Part shown: positions 44,181 through 52,955 of the stretch, piece by piece
Position numbering within the stretch: position 1 is the stretch's first letter
How the letters are laid out: every line of letters starts with the position of its first letter
NCBI RefSeq assembly: GCF_030450055.1
Contig: NZ_CP118480.1
Location: 957,415 to 1,021,414 of the forward strand
DNA: 64,000 bases
Source: Gallaecimonas kandeliae
GTDB taxonomy: Bacteria; Pseudomonadota; Gammaproteobacteria; Enterobacterales; Gallaecimonadaceae
Reading direction: 5' to 3'
Program-made: the position numbers and the translations under genes
The notes under the pieces: generated by a model
Database searches by the model: none
What the model saw: the letters and a program-made list of their open reading frames with translations, nothing else
What the model was told of the DNA's origin: nothing

Positions 44181-47000
44181 ATGGCGACATTCAAGCCGAA
44201 TTTACTGGCACTGGCTCTGGCGACAGCGGGTATGACCGTAACCGCCCTGCCTGTGAAGTCTTGGGCTGCTGATGCGGATCAACAAGCTGTAGCGAAAGCC
44301 GACACCAAGGCCAAGGACAAGAAGAAAGACAAAGATGTCGAAGTAATCGAAGTCACCGGCTTCAAGGCCAGTCTGCAGCGCTCCCAGGCCATCAAGCAGA
44401 CCAACACCTCCATCGTTGAGGCCATCTCTGCCGAAGACATCGGCAAGCTGCCCGATTCCAGTATCGCCGAATCCATCGCCCGCCTGCCTGGCGTCGCGGC
44501 CCAGCGCCTCGACGGCCGCGCCAGCTCCATATCCATCCGTGGCCTGGGTGAAGACTTCTCCACCACCACCTTCAACGGCCGCGAGCAGGTCTCCATCGGT
44601 GATGGCCGCGGTGTCGAGATGGACCTTTATCCGTCCGAGATCATGAACGCCGTCGTGGTCTACAAAACCCCCGACGCCAGCCTCACCAGTCAAGGTATCG
44701 CCGGCACCATCGACCTGCAGACTGTGCGCCCCCTCAAGCAAGGCAAGCGCAGCTTCACCGCCAGCCTGACCGGTGAGAAGAACCAGATCGGCCAGCTCAA
44801 CCCGGACGGTAAAGACAAGGGCTGGCGCTCCACCGTCTCCTATATCGACCAGTTCGCCGACGACAAAGTGGGCCTGGCCCTGGCCGTGTCCCACATGGAC
44901 TCCCCCAACAACGAAAAACGCTGGCAGACCTGGGGCTTCCCCACCGATGCCAACGGCGACTATATCCTGGGCGGTGCCAAACCTTTCGTCCGCTCCAGCC
45001 AGCTGAAGCGCGACACCGTCATGGGGGTGCTGGAGTTGGCCCCCAACGACCAACTGCATGTCACCCTGGATGCCCTGCACATCCACTTCAAGGATGACAA
45101 GATCCTGCGCGGTATCGAGATCCCCTTCGCCTGGGGCCAGGGCACCGTCACCGCCGACACCGTCGATAACGGCCTGGTCACCGAAGGTACCACTGTCGGC
45201 CAGCAGGTCGTGGTCCGTAACGACCGTGAATTCCGCAAGGCGGATCTGGATGCCTTCGGCCTGAACCTGGAATACAACATCGGCGACAACTGGGTGGTCG
45301 GTGGCGATGCCAGCTACTCCAAGGTCAAGCGTGACATCTTCAGCCTCGAGTCCTACTCAGGCACCGGCCGTGGTACCGGCGTCGGCGCTTCCGACGACAT
45401 CAGCTACAGCCTCAACGGTGGCTCCGAAGGCGCCATGTTCACCCACAACCTGGACTATAGCGATCCTAACCTCATCATGATGGGTGGCCCCCTGAGCTGG
45501 GGTAATGGTATCGCCGTACCCAACGACGGCCAGGACGGTTTCATCAACAGGCCGAAAATCGACGACGAGCTGAAGGCCCTGAAGCTGGATGCCCAGCGTT
45601 TCTTCGACAACGACTACATCTCCAGCGTCAAGTTTGGTGTCAACTACAGCGACCGCACCAAGACCCGCAACGACAAGGGTACCTACCTGACCCTCAACGC
45701 CTATCCCAACCTGTTGCCGGTGCCCCAGCAGTATCTGCTGTCACCCACCGACCTGGGTTTCATCGGCATGGGTCATATGCTGAGCTATGACTCCCTGGCC
45801 ATGTACAACGACGGCTACTACTCCGAGCACGATCAGGGGGCGACCGAGCCGGACCGTGCCATCAACTCCTGGGAAGTGAGCGAGAAGGTCACCACCGGCT
45901 TCGTGATGGCCAATATCGACAGCATGCTGTGGGGCATGGGTGTTCGCGGCAACGTCGGCGTCCAGTACGTTCACACCAAGCAAGGCTCCCTGGGTAACCA
46001 GGTCACCGTACAGAACGGCGCTACCGAGATCGTCAAAGCCGACCGCGGCATCAGCTACAACAACTGGCTGCCCAGCCTGAACCTGAGCTTCGAAGTGGCC
46101 GACCAGCAGTTCGTGCGCCTCGGTGCCGCCCGCACCCTGACCCGTTCCCGCATGGATCGCATGAACGCCAGCTACGGTTACAGCTTCAACTCTTCCCTGA
46201 ACGTCCCCGGCGCTACCGTTGGTGCTTCTCCCTGGAGTGGCCACGGCGGCAACCCCGAGCTCAAGCCCTTTATCGCCAACCAGTATGATCTCACCTACGA
46301 GAACTACTTCAGCTCCCAGGGCTACTTCAGCGCCGCCTTGTTCTACAAGGATCTGAAAAACTGGCAATTCGAGGAGCCCACCATTGCGGACTTCTCCGGC
46401 GTACCGCCGCTGACTACCGATCCCGTCTATCAGGACAAGGGTGTGGTCTCCGTTTGGGAAAACACCAACGGCGGTTACATCAAGGGTGCCGAGTTCAGCG
46501 TGTCACTGCCGGGTGAGCTCTTGAGTGATGCCCTGGAAGGCTTCGGTGCCATCCTGAGTGCCACCTACAACACCAGCTCCGTATCCTTCACGCACCCGAC
46601 CGCCATCAACGCGGACGACAGTGTGACCTACGGCACCACCAACATCCAGGTGCCCGGTCTGTCCCGCCGCATCTACAACGCCACTGTCTTCTATGAGAAG
46701 AATGGCTTCCAGTTCAGGACCAGCATGCGTAAGCGCAGCGACTTCCTGGGTGAGGTCTACGGCATCTCCTTCACCCACACTCCTGTGAACGTGAAAGGGT
46801 CCGCCGTGTGGGATGCCCAGGTCAGCTATGACTTCTCCGAGTCCGGCATCGAAGCCCTCAAGGGCCTGACCGTCAGCCTGCAGGGCCAGAACCTGAGCAA
46901 CGAACCTTTCGTTACCACCGATGCTGAAGACAAGCGCCTGGTGCGTGACTACCAGGTTTACGGCCGCAACTTCCTGTTGGGCCTGAACTACAAGTTCTAA
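44181..47000 (+). CDS. TonB-dependent outer-membrane receptor (probably maltodextrins)
   Basis: 939 residues: signal peptide to about residue 30, a Lys/Asp-rich linker, TonB box (VEVIEVTGF), plug domain (SAEDIGKLPDSSIAESIARLPGV, partly cited; GRASSISIRGLGEDFSTTTFNGR) and a C-terminal 22-strand barrel ending GLNYKF. It belongs to the TonB receptors that import oligosaccharides. The shared operator with three glycosidases supports maltodextrin uptake. A terminator separates it from the next gene. Confidence 0.9.
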   Translation: MATFKPNLLALALATAGMTVTALPVKSWAADADQQAVAKADTKAKDKKKDKDVEVIEVTGFKASLQRSQAIKQTNTSIVEAISAEDIGKLPDSSIAESIARLPGVAAQRLDGRASSISIRGLGEDFSTTTFNGREQVSIGDGRGVEMDLYPSEIMNAVVVYKTPDASLTSQGIAGTIDLQTVRPLKQGKRSFTASLTGEKNQIGQLNPDGKDKGWRSTVSYIDQFADDKVGLALAVSHMDSPNNEKRWQTWGFPTDANGDYILGGAKPFVRSSQLKRDTVMGVLELAPNDQLHVTLDALHIHFKDDKILRGIEIPFAWGQGTVTADTVDNGLVTEGTTVGQQVVVRNDREFRKADLDAFGLNLEYNIGDNWVVGGDASYSKVKRDIFSLESYSGTGRGTGVGASDDISYSLNGGSEGAMFTHNLDYSDPNLIMMGGPLSWGNGIAVPNDGQDGFINRPKIDDELKALKLDAQRFFDNDYISSVKFGVNYSDRTKTRNDKGTYLTLNAYPNLLPVPQQYLLSPTDLGFIGMGHMLSYDSLAMYNDGYYSEHDQGATEPDRAINSWEVSEKVTTGFVMANIDSMLWGMGVRGNVGVQYVHTKQGSLGNQVTVQNGATEIVKADRGISYNNWLPSLNLSFEVADQQFVRLGAARTLTRSRMDRMNASYGYSFNSSLNVPGATVGASPWSGHGGNPELKPFIANQYDLTYENYFSSQGYFSAALFYKDLKNWQFEEPTIADFSGVPPLTTDPVYQDKGVVSVWENTNGGYIKGAEFSVSLPGELLSDALEGFGAILSATYNTSSVSFTHPTAINADDSVTYGTTNIQVPGLSRRIYNATVFYEKNGFQFRTSMRKRSDFLGEVYGISFTHTPVNVKGSAVWDAQVSYDFSESGIEALKGLTVSLQGQNLSNEPFVTTDAEDKRLVRDYQVYGRNFLLGLNYKF

Positions 47001-47020
47001 TCTCTCTGTACTGACCTATT

Positions 47021-47056
47021 TGCCCCTGTAACCTTAGGTTCCAGGGGCATTTTTTT
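47021..47056 (+). terminator. Terminator after the TonB receptor
   Basis: Extended stem TGCCCCTG-T-AACC / GGTT-C-CAGGGGCA with TTA loop and seven T residues. Read-through could still reach the halogenase gene. Confidence 0.88.
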
Positions 47057-47068
47057 AGGGGAAGCGCT

Positions 47069-48577
47069 ATGCAAGAAAACAGGGTGCGCAAGGTGGCCAT
47101 ATTGGGGGGCGGCAGCTCGGGCTGGATGGCCGCGGCCATGTTGGCCAAGGTGATGGGGCCACTGCTTGAGATCTGCCTGGTCGAATCCGAGGATATCGGT
47201 ACCGTCGGGGTAGGAGAGGCCACAATACCGCCCATACAGCTCTTCAACGGCTTGCTGGGCCTGGACGAGGCTGACTTTCTCACCCAGACCCTGGGCTCCA
47301 TCAAGCTCGGCATCCAGTTCGAAGGCTGGGGCAAGCCCGAAGACAGCTATATGCATGCCTTCGGTGACATAGGCCAGGCCCTGGGCCTGACTCCCTTCCA
47401 CCAGTTCTGGCTCAAGGCCAGGAGCGAGGGGGACCAGAGCGATTTCTGGGACTATTCCCTCAACTACCAGGCCGCCAAGGCCGGCCGCTTCATCCCCTTG
47501 GAGCGGATCCCCGACTCCTCCCTCAAGGGCCTGGTCCACGCCTACCATTTCGACGCTGGCCTCTATGCCCAGATGCTGCGCCGCTTCAGTGAAGGCAAGG
47601 GCGTCAAGCGCATCGAAGGTAAGGTCAAGGCCGTTCCCCTTGAGGCAGATGGCAGCATTGCCGCCCTGGTGCTGGAGGACGGTAAGCGTGTCGAGGCGGA
47701 TCTCTTTATCGATTGCAGCGGCTTCAGGGCGCTCTTGATCGAAGGAGCGCTGAAGGCGGGCTTCGAGGCTTGGAGCCACTGGCTGCCCTGTGACCGAGCC
47801 CTGGCGGTGCCCAGCCGCAACGACGGCGACCCCAGGCCCTACACCCGCAGCATCGCCCACAAGGCGGGCTGGCAGTGGCAGATCCCGCTGCAGCACCGCA
47901 CCGGCAACGGCCTTGTCTATTGCAGCCAGTACCTGGGCGACGACGAGGCGGCTGCCATACTGCTGGCGGGGCTCGACGGTGAGCCCCTGGCAGAACCCCG
48001 CCTTATCCGTTTCCAGATAGGCCGGCGCCGGCAGCAGTGGGTCAAGAACTGCGTCAGCCTGGGCCTTTCAAGCGGCTTTCTCGAACCCTTGGAGTCCACC
48101 AGCCTGCACATGGTGCAAAGCGGCATCATCCGCCTTATCAAGCACTTCCCACGCGCAGCCATCCATGACGCCGAAGTGGCCGAATTCAACCGCCAATCCA
48201 TGCTGGATTTCGAATACATCCGCGATTTCATCATCCTCCACTACCACCTCAACCAGCGCGTAGAACCTTTCTGGCGAGACAGGCGGGAGATGGCGGTGCC
48301 TGACACCTTGAAGCGGCGCCTGGCGCTCTTTGCCGCCTCAGGCCGGGTGTTCCGGGAGCAGGACGAGCTGTTCAGCGAGGTGGCCTGGTATCAAGTGCTG
48401 CTGGGCCAGAACCTGATGCCGGTGGACCGCGACCCCTTGGCCGACGCCCTGGGTGGCCCCCAACTCAAGGATTTCCTCGACAAGCTGCGCAACGTCATCC
48501 GGGGAACCTGCGATCGCCTGCCAAGGCATGGGGACTTCCTGCGCCGCGCCCAACAATTGGCCAAGGGCAGGGGATGA
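47069..48577 (+). CDS. Flavin-dependent tryptophan halogenase-family protein
   Basis: 502 residues. FAD-binding GGGSSGW near residue 13, the halogenase Lys in SIKLGIQF at K79 (the same number as catalytic Lys of PrnA), GWQWQIP at 267-273 and GFLEPLESTSLH. All hallmark motifs of flavin halogenases are present, so catalysis is possible. Homologues beside TonB receptors are frequent in Alteromonadales, Xanthomonas and Caulobacter; their substrates are unknown. It lies between the receptor and the glycosidases. Confidence 0.88.
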   Translation: MQENRVRKVAILGGGSSGWMAAAMLAKVMGPLLEICLVESEDIGTVGVGEATIPPIQLFNGLLGLDEADFLTQTLGSIKLGIQFEGWGKPEDSYMHAFGDIGQALGLTPFHQFWLKARSEGDQSDFWDYSLNYQAAKAGRFIPLERIPDSSLKGLVHAYHFDAGLYAQMLRRFSEGKGVKRIEGKVKAVPLEADGSIAALVLEDGKRVEADLFIDCSGFRALLIEGALKAGFEAWSHWLPCDRALAVPSRNDGDPRPYTRSIAHKAGWQWQIPLQHRTGNGLVYCSQYLGDDEAAAILLAGLDGEPLAEPRLIRFQIGRRRQQWVKNCVSLGLSSGFLEPLESTSLHMVQSGIIRLIKHFPRAAIHDAEVAEFNRQSMLDFEYIRDFIILHYHLNQRVEPFWRDRREMAVPDTLKRRLALFAASGRVFREQDELFSEVAWYQVLLGQNLMPVDRDPLADALGGPQLKDFLDKLRNVIRGTCDRLPRHGDFLRRAQQLAKGRG

Positions 48578-48602
48578 ACGGCAAGCCCTTGGCGACAAAG
48601 GG

Positions 48603-48618
48603 TTGAATACGTTTGCAA
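48603..48618. promoter_or_regulatory. Palindromic operator, LacI-family type (site 2)
   Basis: TTGAATACGTTTGCAA differs by one base from site 1. It lies 112 bp before the first glycosidase gene and should control the three-gene operon. Confidence 0.75.
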
Positions 48619-48729
48619 TGCCTTGTTGTGGTGGGGCCCGGCCGTTAGCGTAAGCGTAAAGCCGCCACGGGCGGCGTCCCTCTTTGACCATGACGGCTGC
48701 GGCCAAGACCGCCCCCAAGGAGAAAGCCG

Positions 48730-50568
48730 ATGCGCGCCCTCTATCTACCCCTGCTGCTGGCCCTTGCCTGCACCTCGGCCCAGGCGGCCAAGCTGGACCA
48801 TATCGAGCCCGGTAACTGGTGGGTGGGTATGCATGACCCCGAAGTGCAGCTGATGGTCTACGGCGAGGACATAGGCAAGGCCAAGGTCAGCCTGGCCCCC
48901 TATGCCGGGGTAAGGCTTGCCAAGGTGCAGCCCGTCGAGAGCCCCAACTACCTCTTTCTGACGTTGGACGTTGGCCCCCAGGCCAAGGCCGGCAAGCTGG
49001 ATCTGCGCTTCGACGAGGGCGGCGCCATCATCCATAGGGCCTACCCGCTTTGGCAGCGCCAGCCTGGATCTGCCCAGCGCCAGGGCTTCTCGGCCAAGGA
49101 CGTCATCTACCTCATCACTCCGGACCGCTTCAGCGACGGCGACCCCGGCAACGACAATGTGTCTGGCTACCTGGACAAGGCTGATCGTGCCAACAAGGAC
49201 GGCCGCCACGGTGGCGATCTCAAGGGCATCATGAACCACCTGGACTACCTGCAGCGGCTGGGGGTCACCCAACTGTGGCTGACGCCCGTGGTGGAAAACG
49301 CCATGCCGAGCTACAGCTACCACGGCTATTCGGCCACCGACTTCTACAAGGTGGATCCGCGCTTCGGCAGCAACGCCCAGTACCGGGAGCTGGCCAAGGA
49401 AGCCAAGGCCAAGGGCCTGGGCCTCATCATCGACGTGGTGCTCAACCACATCGGCGATCAGCACCCCTGGGTGAAGGACAGGCCCACCCGGGACTGGATC
49501 CACGGCGACAAGTTCGCGCCCACCAACCACAGGCGCGAGACGCTCCATGACCCCCACGTGGCCGAGGCCGACCAGCAACAGTTCAACGACGGCTGGTTCG
49601 TGCCCTCCATGCCGGATCTCAACCAGCGCAACCCGCTGCTGGCCCGTTACCTCATCCAGAACAGCATCTGGTGGGTGGAATACGCCGGCCTCTCCGGCAT
49701 TCGCATCGACACCTGGTCCTATTCCGATAGGGACTTCCTGGCCAAATGGAGCGCCGCCCTGCTGGCGGAATACCCCCATCTGAACATGGTGGCGGAGGAG
49801 TGGGCCACGGATCCGGCCATGGTCGCCTATTGGCAGAAGGGCAACCAGCCCAAGGACGGCTATGTCAGCAACTTGCCGTCGCTGATGGATTTCCCCCTGC
49901 AATCGGCCCTGGTCAAGGGCCTGGCCGAGCCCGAGAGCTGGAACAGCGGCATCACCGGCCTTTACCAGGTGCTGGCGGATGACTTCCTCTACAGCGACCC
50001 CGGCAACCTCGTTGTCTTCGCCGACAACCACGACATGAGCCGTATCGCCGCCCAGCTCCATGGCGACGGGCGGCTCTGGAAGATGGCCCTGACCTTTATC
50101 CTCACCACCAGGGGCATCCCCGAGATCTTCTATGGCACCGAGCTGGCCATGAGCAGCCCACAGCAGCGAGACGACGGCAAGGTGCGCGCCGACTTCCCCG
50201 GCGGCTGGGCCGGCGACAAGGTGGATGCCTTCACCGGCAAGGGCCTGTCGCCCAAGCAGCTGGAGGCCCAAGGCTTTGTCCGCAAGCTGCTGAACTGGCG
50301 CAAGGATTCCGCCGCCCTCACCACCGGCAGCCTGGTGCAGTACGTGCCGCAAAACGGCGTCTATTGTTACTTCCGCGAGGCGCCGAGCCAGCGGGTGATG
50401 GTGGTGATGAACAAGAACGACAAGGGCATGACCCTGGACATGGGCCGCTTCAAGGACGACCTCAAGGGCCATCAGCAGGCTTTGGACGTGCTCACCGGCA
50501 AGATCTATGACCTCGGCGGCAGCCTAGCACTGCCCGCCAAGACCGCTTTGGTACTGGAACTCAAATAA
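48730..50568 (+). CDS. GH13 cyclomaltodextrinase/neopullulanase-like enzyme
   Basis: 612 residues: signal peptide (ALACTSAQA), N-terminal beta domain (about 22-120), GH13 barrel and C-terminal beta domain. Catalytic residues: nucleophile Asp in GIRIDTWSY, acid/base Glu in MVAEEWAT, transition-state Asp in FADNHDMSR; also DVVLNHIG. The layout matches periplasmic SusA-type neopullulanases that cut maltodextrins and cyclodextrins. ATG follows AAGGAG. Stop overlaps the next start (TAATG). Confidence 0.9.
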   Translation: MRALYLPLLLALACTSAQAAKLDHIEPGNWWVGMHDPEVQLMVYGEDIGKAKVSLAPYAGVRLAKVQPVESPNYLFLTLDVGPQAKAGKLDLRFDEGGAIIHRAYPLWQRQPGSAQRQGFSAKDVIYLITPDRFSDGDPGNDNVSGYLDKADRANKDGRHGGDLKGIMNHLDYLQRLGVTQLWLTPVVENAMPSYSYHGYSATDFYKVDPRFGSNAQYRELAKEAKAKGLGLIIDVVLNHIGDQHPWVKDRPTRDWIHGDKFAPTNHRRETLHDPHVAEADQQQFNDGWFVPSMPDLNQRNPLLARYLIQNSIWWVEYAGLSGIRIDTWSYSDRDFLAKWSAALLAEYPHLNMVAEEWATDPAMVAYWQKGNQPKDGYVSNLPSLMDFPLQSALVKGLAEPESWNSGITGLYQVLADDFLYSDPGNLVVFADNHDMSRIAAQLHGDGRLWKMALTFILTTRGIPEIFYGTELAMSSPQQRDDGKVRADFPGGWAGDKVDAFTGKGLSPKQLEAQGFVRKLLNWRKDSAALTTGSLVQYVPQNGVYCYFREAPSQRVMVVMNKNDKGMTLDMGRFKDDLKGHQQALDVLTGKIYDLGGSLALPAKTALVLELK

Positions 50569-52946
50569 TGACAAAGACCCCCTTCAAACTGGCGCCCCTG
50601 GCGGCCCCCCTGGCCCTACTGCTGCTGGCCGGCTGCGCCAGTGAGCCTTATCAACTGTCTCCTGACCACCTGGCATTGCAGGCCAAAGGCGGTGAGCTGG
50701 TACTCACCCCTTTGAGTGACGACAGCCTGCAGGTGGAGTATCGGGAAAAGGGCCTGCCCCAGCCGGCCTCCCGCGCCCTGTTGCCCCACGGCGCCGTCAA
50801 GGCCCACTTCGAAGACCAGGGCGACCACTGGGTTTACCAGCTGCCGGCCCTGCGCGCCGAAATAGACAAGCAGAGCCTGCACATCAGCTACTACAAGGGT
50901 AAGCGCCTGCTGCTCTCGGAGAGCACGGGTTTCCTGGCGCCCGCAGGGGCACCCTTGAAGGACGCCAAGGGCGTGGAGCTTGGCTTCAAGCTGCAGGACG
51001 GTGAGAAGCTGATGGGCGGCGGCGAGCGGGTGCTGGGCATGGACAGGCGCGGCCACAAGCTGCCCCTCTACAATAAGGCCAGCTACGGCTACACCACGGA
51101 AGCGGCGCAGATGTATTACAGCCTGCCCATGGTGATCTCATCCAACAAGTACCTGCTGCTGTTCGACAACACGGCTTCAGGCGAGATGGATCTCGGTGCC
51201 GGCCAGAAGGACCAGATGCAATTTTCCGCCGTCGGCGGGCGCCGTTCCTATGTGCTGGTGGCGGGGGAGCACTTCAAGGACCTCACCGAGGACTACACCA
51301 GCCTCACCGGCCACCAGCCGCTGCCGCCGCGTTGGGCGCTCGGCAACTTCGCTTCCCGCTTCGGCTACCACAGCGAGGCCGAGGCCCGCGATGTGGTGGC
51401 CCGTTTCAAGGCCGCCGGCATCCCCCTGGACGCCATAGTGCTGGATCTCTACTGGTTCGGTAAGGACGTCAAGGGCCACATGGGCAACCTGGACTGGGAC
51501 AAGGCGGCCTTCCCGACCCCCGAGAAGATGATTGCCGATTTCAAGAAAGAGGGCGTCAAGACGGTGCTGATCACCGAGCCCTTCATCCTCACCACCTCCA
51601 AGTGCTGGGATGAAGCCGTCAAGGCCGGCGCCATCACCCCGGACGCCACCGGCAAGCCCGCCACCTACGATTTCTACTTCGGCCATACCGGCCTGGTGGA
51701 TGTCTTCTCACAAAAAGGCCGCGACTGGTTCTGGGGCAAGTACCAACAGCTGCTGGACCAGGGCGTGGCTGGCTTCTGGGGCGACCTCGGCGAGCCCGAA
51801 GTCCACCCTGCCAACCTGGTTCATGCCGAAGGCAGCGCCGATGAGCTGCACAACGCCTACGGCCACCGCTGGGCCCAGATGGTGTTCGAGCGCAGCCGCA
51901 AGGCCCAGCCCCAGAACAGGCCCTTTATCCTGATGCGCAGCGGCTACGCCGGCTCCCAGCGCTTCGGCATGATGCCCTGGACCGGGGATGTCAGCCGCAG
52001 CTGGGGCGGCTTCAAGCCCCAGGTGGAGCTGGCGTTGCAGATGGGGGCCCAGGGCCTCGGCTACATCCACTCCGACCTCGGTGGCTTTGCCGGTGGCGAC
52101 AAGTTCGACCCCGAGCTTTACCTGCGCTGGCTGCAATATGGCGTCTTCCAGCCGGTGTTCAGGCCTCATGCCCAGGAAGAAATTGCCCCAGAGCCCGTCT
52201 TCCACGACGCCCAGATCCAGAAGCTGGTGGGGGACTACGTCAAGCTGCGCTACAGCCTGCTGCCCTACAACTACACGCTGGCCTTCGAGAACAGCCAGAG
52301 TGGGCTGCCGCTGATGCGCTCCCTGATGCTGGAAAGCGACGATGTGAAGGATTTCGACAACAGCCACAGCTACTTCTGGGGCGACGCCTTCCTGGTAACC
52401 CCCGTCACCGAGCAGGGCGCCAGGACTGTCACCACCCAGCTGCCCAAGGGCGCCTGGTTCGATTTCTGGAGCGGTAAGCGCGTTGAAGGCGGCCGCAGCT
52501 ACACCAGGCCTACCCAGGTGGAAAACCTGCCGGTGCTGGTCAAGGCCGGCAGCTTCGTGCCCATGGTCGACCCCGTACAGAGCACCGACAGCTACTCCAG
52601 CAAGGATCTGACCCTCCATTACTGGGCCGACGCCAGCGTCCCAGCGGCCAAGGGCCAGATGTACGAGGATGACGGCAAGACCTTCGGCGCCTTTGCCAAG
52701 GGCCAGTACCAGTTGCTGCAGTTCCAAGCTTCGCAAGACAAGGCGCTCAAGCTGCAGCTCTCCAGTGCGGGCCAGGGCTACCCCGGCATGCCCAAGGTGC
52801 GTGAGCTCACCCTGAAGGTGCACCACGTCGGCGCCGTCAAAGCGGTGAGCCTCGGTGGTCAGCCGCTCAGCTTCAGGGTCGACGGCGATCTCTTGACCAC
52901 CCATTTTTCCTGGGACGGCAGTCAGGCCGTCGTGACCATCCAATAA
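50568..52946 (+). CDS. GH31 alpha-glucosidase lipoprotein
   Basis: 792 residues: lipoprotein signal (ALLLLAGC), N-terminal beta sandwich, GH31 barrel with nucleophile Asp in GFWGDLGEPEV and acid/base Asp in WTGDVSRSWGGF, HSDLGGF later, and C-terminal beta domains. It releases glucose from oligosaccharide non-reducing ends, probably at the outer membrane. Start overlaps the upstream stop; second gene of the operon. Confidence 0.92.
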   Translation: MTKTPFKLAPLAAPLALLLLAGCASEPYQLSPDHLALQAKGGELVLTPLSDDSLQVEYREKGLPQPASRALLPHGAVKAHFEDQGDHWVYQLPALRAEIDKQSLHISYYKGKRLLLSESTGFLAPAGAPLKDAKGVELGFKLQDGEKLMGGGERVLGMDRRGHKLPLYNKASYGYTTEAAQMYYSLPMVISSNKYLLLFDNTASGEMDLGAGQKDQMQFSAVGGRRSYVLVAGEHFKDLTEDYTSLTGHQPLPPRWALGNFASRFGYHSEAEARDVVARFKAAGIPLDAIVLDLYWFGKDVKGHMGNLDWDKAAFPTPEKMIADFKKEGVKTVLITEPFILTTSKCWDEAVKAGAITPDATGKPATYDFYFGHTGLVDVFSQKGRDWFWGKYQQLLDQGVAGFWGDLGEPEVHPANLVHAEGSADELHNAYGHRWAQMVFERSRKAQPQNRPFILMRSGYAGSQRFGMMPWTGDVSRSWGGFKPQVELALQMGAQGLGYIHSDLGGFAGGDKFDPELYLRWLQYGVFQPVFRPHAQEEIAPEPVFHDAQIQKLVGDYVKLRYSLLPYNYTLAFENSQSGLPLMRSLMLESDDVKDFDNSHSYFWGDAFLVTPVTEQGARTVTTQLPKGAWFDFWSGKRVEGGRSYTRPTQVENLPVLVKAGSFVPMVDPVQSTDSYSSKDLTLHYWADASVPAAKGQMYEDDGKTFGAFAKGQYQLLQFQASQDKALKLQLSSAGQGYPGMPKVRELTLKVHHVGAVKAVSLGGQPLSFRVDGDLLTTHFSWDGSQAVVTIQ

Positions 52947-52955
52947 GGGATCACC

